Shown here in pieces: positions 16,507 through 24,941 of a stretch of 64,000 bases of DNA (within the stretch, counting starts at the first letter, position 1; every line of letters begins with the position of its first letter). A program made the translations under genes and the position numbers. This DNA is from JBBROS01 sp965260995. GTDB taxonomy: Bacteria; Pseudomonadota; Alphaproteobacteria; Acetobacterales; Acetobacteraceae. The notes below the pieces were generated by a model. It was not told the origin of the DNA, made no database searches, and saw nothing but the letters and a program-made list of their open reading frames with translations. The stretch lies in contig CBDHCD010000003.1 of the NCBI GenBank assembly GCA_965260995.1, positions 1-64,000 on the forward strand. Reading direction: 5' to 3'.

Positions 16507-17103
16507 ATGCATCAGTTTCCACTTGTGATCCGGTCAGCACAGGAAAGCGACGCGACGGCAGTAGCGGCTGTTTACGCGCCATATGTCCAAAACACGGCGG
16601 TCTCATTCGAGGTGGAAGCGCCCACGGCAGAGACAATGGCGCGGCGAATCAGCGACACGCGGGCAATCCATCCGTGGCTGGTTGCAACCCACGATGGCGA
16701 GATTGTCGCTTACGCCTGTGCCAGCAAGCATAGCCAGCGACCAGCTTACCGTTGGACCGTTGACGTGACGATATATGTACGCGGACAAGAGCGCCGCAGC
16801 AGAATTGGCTATCGTCTTTACGGGGCCTTGCTGGCAACGCTGCGAGCACAAGGCTTCCGGTCAGCTTTCGCAGAGATTGTCTTGCCAAATCCTGGGAGCG
16901 TGCGCTTGCATGAGGCAATGGGCTTCAGGCACATCGGCATCCACGAAGGTATCGGCTTTAAATTGGGTCAGTGGCAAGACATTGGCTATTGGCAACTTGG
17001 CTTGGGAGATGGGGCTACGCCACCTGGCGAACCTATTCCTTTTACAACCTTTGAGGAAATGCCTGCTTTTGTAGAAATACTACATCGTTCTAATCAGTGT
17101 TGA
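16507..17103 (+). CDS. GNAT N-acetyltransferase, phosphinothricin acetyltransferase-like
   Basis: A 198-residue GNAT enzyme. IRSAQESDATAVAAVYAPYVQNTAVSFE is the typical PAT/Pat N-terminus, DVTIYVRGQERRSRIGYRLYGALLATL forms the acetyl-CoA-binding beta4-alpha3 region (with an unusual ERRSRIG in place of the common R/Q-x-x-G-x-G/A), and NPGSVRLHEAMGFRHIGIHEGIGFK follows. The substrate could be phosphinothricin-like or methionine-derivative amines. GC content drops to about 50 % from 16.5 to 17.2 kb and codon use differs from neighbours, so it was probably acquired. No transposase or att repeat is seen. The AT-rich tail (17104-17206) contains short inverted repeats but nothing else I can name. 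Confidence 0.82.
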   Translation: MHQFPLVIRSAQESDATAVAAVYAPYVQNTAVSFEVEAPTAETMARRISDTRAIHPWLVATHDGEIVAYACASKHSQRPAYRWTVDVTIYVRGQERRSRIGYRLYGALLATLRAQGFRSAFAEIVLPNPGSVRLHEAMGFRHIGIHEGIGFKLGQWQDIGYWQLGLGDGATPPGEPIPFTTFEEMPAFVEILHRSNQC

Positions 17104-17206
17104 TTATGCCAATAATGCTACTATTAGCAAAAGTTGTGCGTCAATCAGTTATGGCATTATCAAGCAATGATGAGTAGGTGTTCAATATCCTATTTGGCTA
17201 AGATTT

Positions 17207-17959
17207 CTATCCCGGCTCCAGCAGGCCGTCGAGCGCGTTGACGGCTTCCTCCGTGCGCCCGGAGTCCAAGGCGTCGAGGGCGGTCTCGATCTCCATGATG
17301 CCGGGGTGGCGGGTGGGGGATGCGCCCGGGGTGAGGGAGGCGAGGTTGAGCAGGCGGACCTCGGCGCGTTCGAGGGCGGTCTGGGCCACGCCGAGGTGGC
17401 CGGCCTTGAGCGCCTCGCGCGCCGCGACGAGGTAGTCGCGGAAGGTGGCGGTGTCGGGCAGGTCCGGGCCTGGCAGCGGCGGCGAGACGGCCGGGTTGCC
17501 GGCGACCGGCGAAGCATCGCCCGGCGGGGCGGGCGAGGGCCGCGGTTGCGGGACGGAGTCCGTGGGCGCGGCGTCGCTGGGCGTAGCGTCACTGGGCGCG
17601 GCGGCTTCGGTCTTGGCCTGCTCGGCCGCCGCCGCGGCCTTCTTCGCGGCCTCGATGCGTTGCTGGAGCGCCTGCAGGTTGCCGTATTCCGCGCGCTCGC
17701 GTTCGAGCGTGATCTGGGACTGCGCGACCTGCTGGTTCAGCGCCTGCCGGCGGGTCTGGGCGGCGGCGAGGTCGGTTTGCGCCTCGGACACCTGCTGCGT
17801 CAGCGCCTGCTTCTGCCGGGTCACGATGTCGAGCGCGACGGCGTTGGCGACGAGCTCGCCTTTGCGCTGGATCGCCTCATACCAGCCGACGGCCGCGGCG
17901 ATGGCGAAGATGACGGCGGCGACGGCGGCCATCGTCGGCCAGCGAAAGTAACGTCTCAT
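17207..17959 (-). CDS. Membrane-anchored coiled-coil protein, hypothetical
   Basis: A 250-residue protein from the ATG at 17959: N-terminal transmembrane helix (about residues 9-27), a coiled coil rich in Gln/Ala/Glu (about 40-125), a Pro/Ala-rich linker and a helical C-terminal domain (about 180-250) with TPR-like features (EALKAGHLGVAQTALERAEVRLLNLASL). Probably it is anchored in the inner membrane with its body in the periplasm. No enzymatic motif. Its end faces the acquired acetyltransferase gene. Confidence 0.65.
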   Translation of the reverse strand: MRRYFRWPTMAAVAAVIFAIAAAVGWYEAIQRKGELVANAVALDIVTRQKQALTQQVSEAQTDLAAAQTRRQALNQQVAQSQITLERERAEYGNLQALQQRIEAAKKAAAAAEQAKTEAAAPSDATPSDAAPTDSVPQPRPSPAPPGDASPVAGNPAVSPPLPGPDLPDTATFRDYLVAAREALKAGHLGVAQTALERAEVRLLNLASLTPGASPTRHPGIMEIETALDALDSGRTEEAVNALDGLLEPG

Positions 17960-18180
17960 GTCGGGACCCCGTGTGGCGATGGAAGACAATGGCGGATACG
18001 CGGGCAGACCTGCCGGGTGCGGGTGATCGGGACGATAAGCGGTGGGCGCGGCCATAGGTTGCAGGGCGGTGCGGCAGGACGGTGCGGCAGGGCGGTGCGA
18101 TCGTGGTTGCCGCCGCCGGCGTTCCGGGACAAAATCAGGGATGCGCTGCCCCGAGAGGCAGTCCTGGGTGGGAGGCAGCC

Positions 18181-18561
18181 GTGCGCTACTTCATCTTGTT
18201 GGCCCTGCTCGGCGCCGCGCCCGCAGCGCAGGCGCAGATGGCTGTGCCGGCAGCGGCGCCGCCCGACGGCGCCACCTTGTTCAAGCGCCAATGCGGCACC
18301 TGCCATTCGCTCGTGCCGGGCGAGGCCAGGCAAGGCCCGAACCTCGCCGGCGTCTACGGCCGCAAGGCGGGCAGCGTGCCCGGGTTCAAGTACTCGGCCG
18401 GCTTCGCCGACGCCGACTTCGCCTGGGACGAGGCCCATCTCGATCCCTACCTCGCCAACCCGCAGTCGGTGATCCCCGGCGGCGTGATGGGCTACCGCCA
18501 GGCCAAGCCCGAGGTGCGCCGAGCGGTGATCGGGTTCCTCAAGGAACAGGAGCGCCGCTGA
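18181..18561 (+). CDS. Exported class I cytochrome c (monoheme)
   Basis: A 126-residue protein with a signal peptide (about 1-19), heme-binding motif CGTCH (38-42), GPNLAGVYGRKAGS after it and a probable axial Met103 in GGVMGYRQ, the cytochrome c2/c550 layout. The GTG at 18181 is supported by GGGAGG 6 bp upstream and by the position of the signal peptide. The stop overlaps the next start by one base. Its place in front of a GMC flavoprotein and a Tat-exported small subunit suggests that it takes electrons from that dehydrogenase in the periplasm. Confidence 0.9.
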   Translation: MRYFILLALLGAAPAAQAQMAVPAAAPPDGATLFKRQCGTCHSLVPGEARQGPNLAGVYGRKAGSVPGFKYSAGFADADFAWDEAHLDPYLANPQSVIPGGVMGYRQAKPEVRRAVIGFLKEQERR

Positions 18562-18956
18562 TGGCCAAGCCGATCCATTCCATGATCCGGGTGCTGGATG
18601 AGGACCGCGCCGTCGGGTTCTACCGGGCGGCGATGGGTCTCGAGATCGCCGACCGGTTCCAGTTCGACGGCTTCACCCTGATCTACCTGCGCGATCCGGC
18701 TTCCACGTTCGAGCTGGAGCTCACGGTCAACCACGGCCGGACCGAGCCTTACGACCTCGGCGACGGCTACGGCCACCTCGCCGTCGCGGTGGACGACCTG
18801 GACGCCGCGCGCGGCGCGATGGCAGCGGCCGGCGGGTCGCCGGGCCAGATCCGCGAGCTGTCGCACGAGGGCGAGGTGCTCGGCCGCTTCTTCTTCGTCA
18901 AGGACCCGGACGGCTACAGCATCGAGGTGCTGCAGCGGCGGGGCCGGTTCGGCTGA
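18561..18956 (+). CDS. Glyoxalase/VOC-fold protein, lactoylglutathione lyase-like
   Basis: A 131-residue VOC-superfamily protein. Metal ligands expected of glyoxalase I are present: His6 in IHSMIRV, a Glu in FELELT, His in GHLAVAVDD and Glu in YSIEVLQ. GlyI converts the methylglyoxal-glutathione hemithioacetal to S-lactoylglutathione. The four-ligand set and length suit the bacterial Ni/Co type. It is coupled to the cytochrome c gene by a 1-bp stop/start overlap, which suggests a detoxifying or isomerising role linked to the dehydrogenase cluster. Confidence 0.87.
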   Translation: MAKPIHSMIRVLDEDRAVGFYRAAMGLEIADRFQFDGFTLIYLRDPASTFELELTVNHGRTEPYDLGDGYGHLAVAVDDLDAARGAMAAAGGSPGQIRELSHEGEVLGRFFFVKDPDGYSIEVLQRRGRFG

Positions 18957-18982
18957 CACGACCAACACACGGAGGGCGTCCC

Positions 18983-19528
18983 ATGAGAGAAATCGACCGC
19001 CGCACGCAGTTCAGCCGGCGCGGCTTCCTGAAGACGGCCGGGGCCGCGGCGCCGGTGGCGCTGGCGGCAGGGTCCCTGATCAGCGCCGACGCCGCCTGGG
19101 CGCAGGACGCGAAAGCGCTCAGCCCGCACGTCGTGGCGACCATGGTCAAGGCGGCGCGCGACATCTACCCGCACGACCGCGTCGGCGACGTGTTCTACGT
19201 CCGCGCCGTGACGCCGTGGGACGCCAAGGCCGGCAAGGACGAGGCGGTGAGAACGATGCTGTCCGAAGGCGTCGCCCGGCTGGACCAGGACGCGCAGGAG
19301 AAGCACAAGACCAACTACCTGGGCGTGGGATGGGAAGCGGACCGGGTGGCGCTGCTGCAAGGCGTGGAGCACACCAAGTTCTTCCGCACGCTGCGCGCCG
19401 ACCTGGTCGTGTCGCTCTACAACCAGCCGGAGATCTGGCCGAAGTTCGGTTACGAAGGCTCGTCCGCCGAATACGGCGGCTACCTGGGGCGCGGGTTCAA
19501 CGACATCGACTGGCTGCCGACCGTTTGA
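18983..19528 (+). CDS. Tat-exported small subunit, gluconate 2-dehydrogenase subunit 3-like
   Basis: A 181-residue protein with a twin-arginine signal (SRRGFLKTAGAAA) and cleavage near AWAQD. The mature part (MVKAARDIYPHDRVGDVFY, EGVARLD, FFRTLRADLVVSLYNQPEIWPKFGYEG) matches the gamma/small-subunit family that accompanies GMC-type membrane dehydrogenases and carries the cofactor-loaded flavoprotein through Tat. The next gene, 17 bp downstream, is the GMC subunit, which has no signal peptide of its own, as expected for such hitch-hiker export. Confidence 0.88.
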   Translation: MREIDRRTQFSRRGFLKTAGAAAPVALAAGSLISADAAWAQDAKALSPHVVATMVKAARDIYPHDRVGDVFYVRAVTPWDAKAGKDEAVRTMLSEGVARLDQDAQEKHKTNYLGVGWEADRVALLQGVEHTKFFRTLRADLVVSLYNQPEIWPKFGYEGSSAEYGGYLGRGFNDIDWLPTV

Positions 19529-19545
19529 GGGGGAGGGCGACTCGC

Positions 19546-21114
19546 ATGGCACAATTCGACCTGAACGACGACGGCGTGGTGGTGATCGTCGGCTCCGGCG
19601 CGGGCGGCGGCACGCTGGGCAACGAGCTGGCGCAGAAGGGCGTCAAGGTGGTGATCCTGGAAGCGGGCGCCCGCTACGAGCCGGAGGACTTCGTCAACGA
19701 CGAGTGGGCCAGCTTCGCGCAGCTCGCCTGGTCGGACATGCGCACCACCTCGGGCACCTGGCGCGTGCACAAGGACTTCCCCAACCTGCCGTCCTGGATC
19801 GTGAAAGCGGTCGGCGGCTCGACGGTCCACTGGGCCGGGGCGTCGCTGCGCTTCGAGGAGCACGAGTTCAGGATCCGCGACACCTACGGCGCGCTGCCCG
19901 GGGCCAACCTGCTCGACTGGCCGATCAGCCTCGCCGACCTCGCGCCCTACTACGCCCGCGCCGAGGACAAGATGGGCGTGACCCGCACCAACGGCATCCC
20001 CGGCCTGCCCGGCAACAACAACTTCAAGGTGATGGAAGCCGGCGCCAAGAAGATCGGCTACAAGGAGGTCCACACCGGCCGCATGGCGATCAACAGCCAG
20101 CCGCGCGACGGCCGCGGCTCCTGCCAGCAGATCGGCTTCTGCTTCCAGGGCTGCAAGTCGGGCGCGAAGTGGTCCACGCTCTACACCGAGATCCCGAAGG
20201 GCGAGGACACCGGCAACCTCGAGGTCCGGCCCGAGAGCCACGTCGTCCGCATCGAGCACGACGACGCCGGCAAGGTCACGGGCGTCGTCTACGCCAGCCC
20301 CGACGGGGCCACGCACCGGCAGAGGGCGCGCATCGTCGCCGTCGCCGGCAACTCGATCGAGAGCCCGCGCCTGCTGCTCAACAGCGCGTCGAGCAAGTTC
20401 CCCGACGGGCTGGCCAACAGCAGCGGCCAGGTCGGGCGCAACTACATGCGGCACATGACCGGCAACGTTTACGGCATCTTCGAGAAGCCGGTGCACATGT
20501 ACCGCGGCACCACCATGGCCGGCATCATCCGCGACGAGGCCCGCAACGACCCGAAGCGCGGCTTCGTCGGCGGCTACGAGATGGAGACCGTCTCGCTCGG
20601 GGTGCCGTTCATGGCCGCCTTCATGGACCCCGGCGCCTGGGGCCGCAGCTTCACCAGCGCCATGGAAGGCTACAGCAACATGGCCGGCATGTGGCTGATA
20701 GGCGAGGACATGCCGCAGGAAACCAACCGCATCACCCTCGACCCGGTGGCCAAGGATAAGCTCGGCCTGCCCGTCGCCAGCGTCCACTTCGACGACCACC
20801 CGAACGATGTGGCGATGCGGGCGCACGCGGTGCAGCAGGGTTCTGCCGTCTATTCCGCGGTCGGCGCGACCCGGCTGATCCCGACGCCGCCCTACCCGAG
20901 CACGCACAACATGGGCACCAACCGGATGAGCGAGAAGCCGCGCGACGGCGTGGTGAACAAGCTCGGCCAGACGCACGACATCAAGAACCTGTTCGTGTCG
21001 GACGGCAGCCAGTTCACCAGCGGCGCGGCCTGCAACCCGACCCTGACCATCGTGGCGCTGGCCATCCGCCAGGCCGAGACGATCGCCGGCATGATGCAGC
21101 GGCGGGAGGTGTAG
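19546..21114 (+). CDS. GMC-family FAD-dependent dehydrogenase, large subunit
   Basis: A 522-residue flavoprotein with the ADP-binding motif VIVGSGAGGGTLGNELAQKG and ILEAG, the GGSTVHWAG loop, an internal Cys-containing segment (CQQIGFCFQGCKSGAKWS), and the C-terminal GMC signatures HNMGTNRM and CNPTLTIVALA containing the catalytic His/Asn pair. It resembles gluconate/sorbitol/fructose dehydrogenase large subunits that oxidise sugars or sugar acids in the periplasm and pass electrons to cytochrome c. The substrate is unknown. The ATG at 19546 has GGGAGG upstream. No triheme cytochrome gene follows; the small cytochrome at 18181 is the likely acceptor. Confidence 0.9.
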   Translation: MAQFDLNDDGVVVIVGSGAGGGTLGNELAQKGVKVVILEAGARYEPEDFVNDEWASFAQLAWSDMRTTSGTWRVHKDFPNLPSWIVKAVGGSTVHWAGASLRFEEHEFRIRDTYGALPGANLLDWPISLADLAPYYARAEDKMGVTRTNGIPGLPGNNNFKVMEAGAKKIGYKEVHTGRMAINSQPRDGRGSCQQIGFCFQGCKSGAKWSTLYTEIPKGEDTGNLEVRPESHVVRIEHDDAGKVTGVVYASPDGATHRQRARIVAVAGNSIESPRLLLNSASSKFPDGLANSSGQVGRNYMRHMTGNVYGIFEKPVHMYRGTTMAGIIRDEARNDPKRGFVGGYEMETVSLGVPFMAAFMDPGAWGRSFTSAMEGYSNMAGMWLIGEDMPQETNRITLDPVAKDKLGLPVASVHFDDHPNDVAMRAHAVQQGSAVYSAVGATRLIPTPPYPSTHNMGTNRMSEKPRDGVVNKLGQTHDIKNLFVSDGSQFTSGAACNPTLTIVALAIRQAETIAGMMQRREV

Positions 21115-21141
21115 CCGGCCGGGTCGCGGCCGGCCCGGGCC

Positions 21142-21435
21142 TCACTTGCGGATGCCGGTCTCCTTGCCCGACGTCGCGCCCGGCACCGCGGCGCCGGGGG
21201 TCGCGGTCTTGCCGATCACCGCCTGCCCGGCCTGGTCGCGGGCGGCGCGGCCCTTGGCGCTGGCGTCGGTGGGGGTGCCGGGCGGCACCTTGCCGAGCGG
21301 CTTCTCCGGGCGGGACAGGCTCGGCCCGACCTCGCCGCCCTTGCCGCTTCCAGGAGGCGGGGCGGGAGGCGGGGTCTGCGCCGCGGCGAGGGCCGGGAGC
21401 AGCAGGATGGCCAGAAGCAAGCCGGTCGAGAGCAT
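21142..21435 (-). CDS. Small exported Pro-rich hypothetical protein
   Basis: A 97-residue protein from the ATG at 21435: signal peptide of about 19 residues (MLSTGLLLAILLLPALAAA) and a low-complexity Pro/Gly/Lys/Ala-rich mature part without cysteines. It is divergent from the P450 gene with only 20 bp between starts, so promoters must overlap the opposite genes. Function unknown; it could be spurious, but the clean signal peptide argues for a real gene. Confidence 0.5.
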   Translation of the reverse strand: MLSTGLLLAILLLPALAAAQTPPPAPPPGSGKGGEVGPSLSRPEKPLGKVPPGTPTDASAKGRAARDQAGQAVIGKTATPGAAVPGATSGKETGIRK

Positions 21436-21455
21436 GGGGCGCACGTCGTCCTCCT

Positions 21456-22736
21456 GTGACATCGTTGTCCGCCGTCAACGGCGGCGCGGCGGCTCGGTTC
21501 GTGCCCGCCGGCGACGCGGGGCGTAGCGCCGTGCCGGACATCATCGAGGCCGCCGAGCCGCCGCGGCTGGACATCGACCCGTTCTCCCGCGCCTTCCTGG
21601 AGAACCCGTTCCCCGATCACGCCCGGATGCGCGACGCCGGCCCGGTCGTGCTGCTCGGGCGCTACGGCGTGCTGGCGGTGGCGCGGCACGCCGAGGTCCG
21701 GGCGGTGCTGCAGGACTGGCGGACGTTCTCCTCCGCCGCCGGGGTGGGGCTGGCGGACTTCCGCCGCGAGCCGCCGTGGCGGCTGCCGAGCCTGGTGCTG
21801 GAAACCGACCCGCCGCTGCACGACCGGACCCGGCGCGTGCTGTCGCGCGTGCTGTCGGCCGAGGCGATGGCCGGGCTGCGGGCGCGGTTCGAGGCGGACG
21901 CCGACGCCATGGTGGCCGGCCTCGTCGGCCAAGGCACCTTCGACGCCGTGCCGGATCTGGCGGAAGCCTACCCGCTGCGGGTGTTCCCCGACGCGGTCGG
22001 CATGGCGCGGGAGAACCGGCGCTACCTGCTGCCCTACGGCAACATGGTGTTCAACTCGTTCGGGCCGCGCAACGCCTTCTTCGAGGACGCGGTGCGCGAC
22101 GCCGCCCCGGTGCTGGACTGGGTGCAGGCGCAGTCCCGGCGCGAGAACCTGTCCGCGGCCGGGTTCGGCGGCCAGATCCACGCCGCCGCCGACGCGGGCG
22201 AGCTGACCGCGGACGAGGCCCCCCAGGTGGTGCGCTCGCTGCTGACGGCGGGCGTCGACACCACGGTGAGCGGCCTCGGCGCGGCGCTGCTGTGCCTCGC
22301 GACCCATCCCGAGCAGTTCCAGGCGCTGCGGGCCGACCCGTCCCTGGCGCGGGCGGCGTTCGAGGAGGCGGTGCGGTTCGAGACGCCGGTGCAGACCTTC
22401 TTCCGCACCACGACCCGGGCGACCGAGCTGGGCGGCACCGCGGTCGGGGACGGGCGCAAGGTGCTGGTGTTCATGGGCGCGGCCAACCGCGACCCGCGCC
22501 GCTGGCAAGCGCCCGACGCCTACGACATCCGCCGCCCGGTGTCGGGGCACGTCGGCTGGGGCGTCGGCATCCACGCCTGCGTCGGCATGTTGCTGGCGCG
22601 GCTGGAAGGCGAATGCGTGCTGGCGGCGCTGGCGCGGCGGGCCGGGTCGATGGCGCTGGCCGGCGAGCCGGTGCGGCGGTGCAACAACACCCTGCGCGGG
22701 CTGTCGAGCCTGCCGCTGCGGCTGACGCGGGCCTGA
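21456..22736 (+). CDS. Cytochrome P450, CYP199-like
   Basis: A 426-residue soluble P450. The I-helix motif is AGVDTT, ExxR lies in EEAVRFETPVQTFFRTT, and the heme loop GWGVGIHACVG has the axial Cys at about residue 375. The TFFRTTTR segment and the HVGWGVGIHACVGMLLARLE loop are close in form to CYP199 enzymes that O-demethylate para-substituted benzoates; an aromatic acid substrate is therefore a fair guess. The usual Phe at the first position of the heme signature is Trp here. It starts at a GTG at 21456 (a TTG at 21465 is an alternative). No ferredoxin gene is adjacent. Confidence 0.9.
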   Translation: MTSLSAVNGGAAARFVPAGDAGRSAVPDIIEAAEPPRLDIDPFSRAFLENPFPDHARMRDAGPVVLLGRYGVLAVARHAEVRAVLQDWRTFSSAAGVGLADFRREPPWRLPSLVLETDPPLHDRTRRVLSRVLSAEAMAGLRARFEADADAMVAGLVGQGTFDAVPDLAEAYPLRVFPDAVGMARENRRYLLPYGNMVFNSFGPRNAFFEDAVRDAAPVLDWVQAQSRRENLSAAGFGGQIHAAADAGELTADEAPQVVRSLLTAGVDTTVSGLGAALLCLATHPEQFQALRADPSLARAAFEEAVRFETPVQTFFRTTTRATELGGTAVGDGRKVLVFMGAANRDPRRWQAPDAYDIRRPVSGHVGWGVGIHACVGMLLARLEGECVLAALARRAGSMALAGEPVRRCNNTLRGLSSLPLRLTRA

Positions 22737-22793
22737 CCGCACCCGCTTCGGCACAAACCGTGAACTTCGCCGCCCGCCGTTCGTTGCGGTGCG

Positions 22794-23426
22794 ATGACCT
22801 GGATCGCCCGCCCCAGCCTCGTCCTGTTCGTCGCCGTGCTGGTCGCCGTGCTGATCGCCGCCTGGGCCGCACGCCGGCGGCGCCCGTCCCCGCGCCGCGA
22901 CGCCGAGGCGCGGCGGGACGAGCACCTGGCCCGGCAGATTGCCGCCGTGCGCCGCCCGGGCGTGCTGTTCCGCAAGCGCCGGGTGATGGGACGCGGCGAA
23001 CTCGACGTGTTCCACGCCGCGCTGTCCGTGGTGCGCCAGCCGCTGCCGGGCGGGCCTTACCCGTTCCACGTCTTTCCCCAGGTCAGCCTCGGCCAGATCA
23101 TCGGCGCGGACCCGGATCAGGACACCCGCGCCGACCAGGCCCACGCCGACCAGGCGCACCGGGCGATCAACAGCAAGCGCTGCGACCTGCTGATCACCGA
23201 CCGGGCCGGCAACCCGGTCGCGGTGGTGGAATACCAAGGCGCCGGGCACGACCTCGGCGGCACCGCCGAACGGCGCGACGCGATCAAGCGGACCGCGCTG
23301 GAGCGCGCCGGCGTCCGCGTGGTCGAGATCGCCGCCGACGCGGACGGGGCCGAGATGCGGCGGATCATCCAGGCCGTGCTGGACCAGGCGCAGGCGACCC
23401 GGCGTCCGCGCGGCGTGCCGTCCTGA
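22794..23426 (+). CDS. DUF2726-domain membrane-anchored protein
   Basis: A 210-residue protein with an N-terminal transmembrane helix (about 7-25), a basic stretch, and a DUF2726 domain (about 55-190) with KRCDLLITD and AVVEYQGAGHDLG, the Asp and Glu-x-Gln-containing core that resembles restriction-endonuclease-like folds. Whether it cuts nucleic acid is unknown. It lies 57 bp after the P450 gene on the same strand and ends 6 bp before the convergent peptidase gene. Confidence 0.75.
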   Translation: MTWIARPSLVLFVAVLVAVLIAAWAARRRRPSPRRDAEARRDEHLARQIAAVRRPGVLFRKRRVMGRGELDVFHAALSVVRQPLPGGPYPFHVFPQVSLGQIIGADPDQDTRADQAHADQAHRAINSKRCDLLITDRAGNPVAVVEYQGAGHDLGGTAERRDAIKRTALERAGVRVVEIAADADGAEMRRIIQAVLDQAQATRRPRGVPS

Positions 23427-23432
23427 GCGTGA

Positions 23433-24938
23433 TCAGCCGGGCGGGCCGCCGCCCTGGGGTGCCTGCTGGGCCGCTTGCCGGGCGGCGAGGGCGGCGCGGA
23501 CCAGGCCGGCGGCGTCGGAGCGCAGCGCGGCGCGGCTGTCGTCGCGCAGGTAGAACATGTGGCCGCCGGGATAGGCGCGCAGGCCGAGGCGGCCGGGCGG
23601 CGCGGTTTCGGGCACCTGGTCGAGCAGCAGCGCGGACCCGAAGTAGGGCGTGACCAGGTCGGTGAGGCCGTGGACGACGAGGGCGCGGGCGGCCGGGTCG
23701 AGGGCCAGGAACTGCCGCAGCGCCGTCATCGCCTCCGGGCGGCTGTTGCCGCGGCCGTAGTCCCAGTCGCGGGCGATGGCGTCGTTGAGCAACTGGTACT
23801 GCCGGTTGGGCGCGCCGTTGGGCTGCCAGTCGAGCCGGTCGCGATACAGGCCGAGCATCGCGCGGGTGAGCGGCGCGCGCAGGCCGTCCAGCACCGGGTC
23901 GGGCGAGTTGTCGTGCGGGGCGGCGGGGAACGGGTCGGCGGCGGCGATGGTGGCGTCGTACGGGCTCGCCACCTGGCCGGGCACGCGGTCGCGCAGGAAC
24001 GCTTCGAGGTCGATGCGGCCCTCGCGGCGGCGGACCAGCGCCGGGTCGAGCCCGGTGAGGCCGGCCACCCGCTCGGCCACCCGGGCGCGGGCGGCGGCGT
24101 CGTTGGGGCCGCGCACGAGGTCGAGCAGGTAGTCGGTCGCGGCGTAGCGCTCGGCGTCCTCGACCCGGCTGGCCGCGTCCCGGGCGGCGGCGACCAGGCT
24201 CGGCAGGCGGGCGACCCAGCGCAACGGGTCGTAGGGGCCGTCGCGGCCGTTGAAGTCCAGCACCGGCGAGACCAGCACCAGGCCGCTGACCCCGATGCCC
24301 TGCTGGTCGAGCAGGGCGCGGGCGAGGCGCGGGCCGCGGAACCCGCCGTAGCTCTCGCCGGCGATGAACACCGGCGACGCCAGCCGGCCGTGCGCCTGCA
24401 GCCAGCGCCGCATGACGGTGGCAAGGCTGCGCGCGTCGCCGTCCACCGAGTGATACGGCCGCCCGGCGTCGTCCTCCTTGCCGAGCGCGCGGCTGTAGCC
24501 GGTGCCGACCGGGTCGATGAACACGAGGTCGGTGAACGCCAGCCAGGTTTCGGCGTTGTCGACCGGCGCCGGGTCCTGGCTCGGGACCACCGGCACCGCG
24601 ACCGGCACGCGCCACGGCCCGATCGCGCCGAGGTCGAGCCAGGCGGACGACGCGCCGGGGCCGCCGTTGACGGCGAAGGTCACCGGGCGAGAGGTTGGGC
24701 GGGGCGCCGCATCGGCCGGCTGGTGCAGGAAGGCGGTGGTGACGACCTCGGCCTGCGGCGCGCCCTGGGCGTTGGCCAGCGTCAGGGTTTCGACCGCGGC
24801 GGTGAAGGGAAGCGGGCCGGCGGGAAGGTTGAGCGTGTGCTGGGTCGTGCTGTCGGCGGCCCAGAGGGGGGTGATCAGGGGGGTGATCCAGAGGGGTGCG
24901 GCCCGGAGGGCGGCGAGAAGCAGCGGCAGACGCATCAT
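23433..24938 (-). CDS. S10-family serine carboxypeptidase-like protein, exported
   Basis: A 501-residue alpha/beta-hydrolase with a signal peptide (about 1-28). The oxyanion-hole motif NGGPGASS (91-98), the nucleophile in GESYGG (Ser196), an Asp in VVHGLTDLVTPY and the His in YPGGHMFY complete the catalytic triad of peptidase family S10, which acts at acid pH on C-terminal residues; some relatives are acyltransferases. It starts 4 bp after the tamB stop and is probably the third gene of a tamA-tamB operon, an unusual position. Confidence 0.9.
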   Translation of the reverse strand: MMRLPLLLAALRAAPLWITPLITPLWAADSTTQHTLNLPAGPLPFTAAVETLTLANAQGAPQAEVVTTAFLHQPADAAPRPTSRPVTFAVNGGPGASSAWLDLGAIGPWRVPVAVPVVPSQDPAPVDNAETWLAFTDLVFIDPVGTGYSRALGKEDDAGRPYHSVDGDARSLATVMRRWLQAHGRLASPVFIAGESYGGFRGPRLARALLDQQGIGVSGLVLVSPVLDFNGRDGPYDPLRWVARLPSLVAAARDAASRVEDAERYAATDYLLDLVRGPNDAAARARVAERVAGLTGLDPALVRRREGRIDLEAFLRDRVPGQVASPYDATIAAADPFPAAPHDNSPDPVLDGLRAPLTRAMLGLYRDRLDWQPNGAPNRQYQLLNDAIARDWDYGRGNSRPEAMTALRQFLALDPAARALVVHGLTDLVTPYFGSALLLDQVPETAPPGRLGLRAYPGGHMFYLRDDSRAALRSDAAGLVRAALAARQAAQQAPQGGGPPG

Positions 24939-24941
24939 GGC

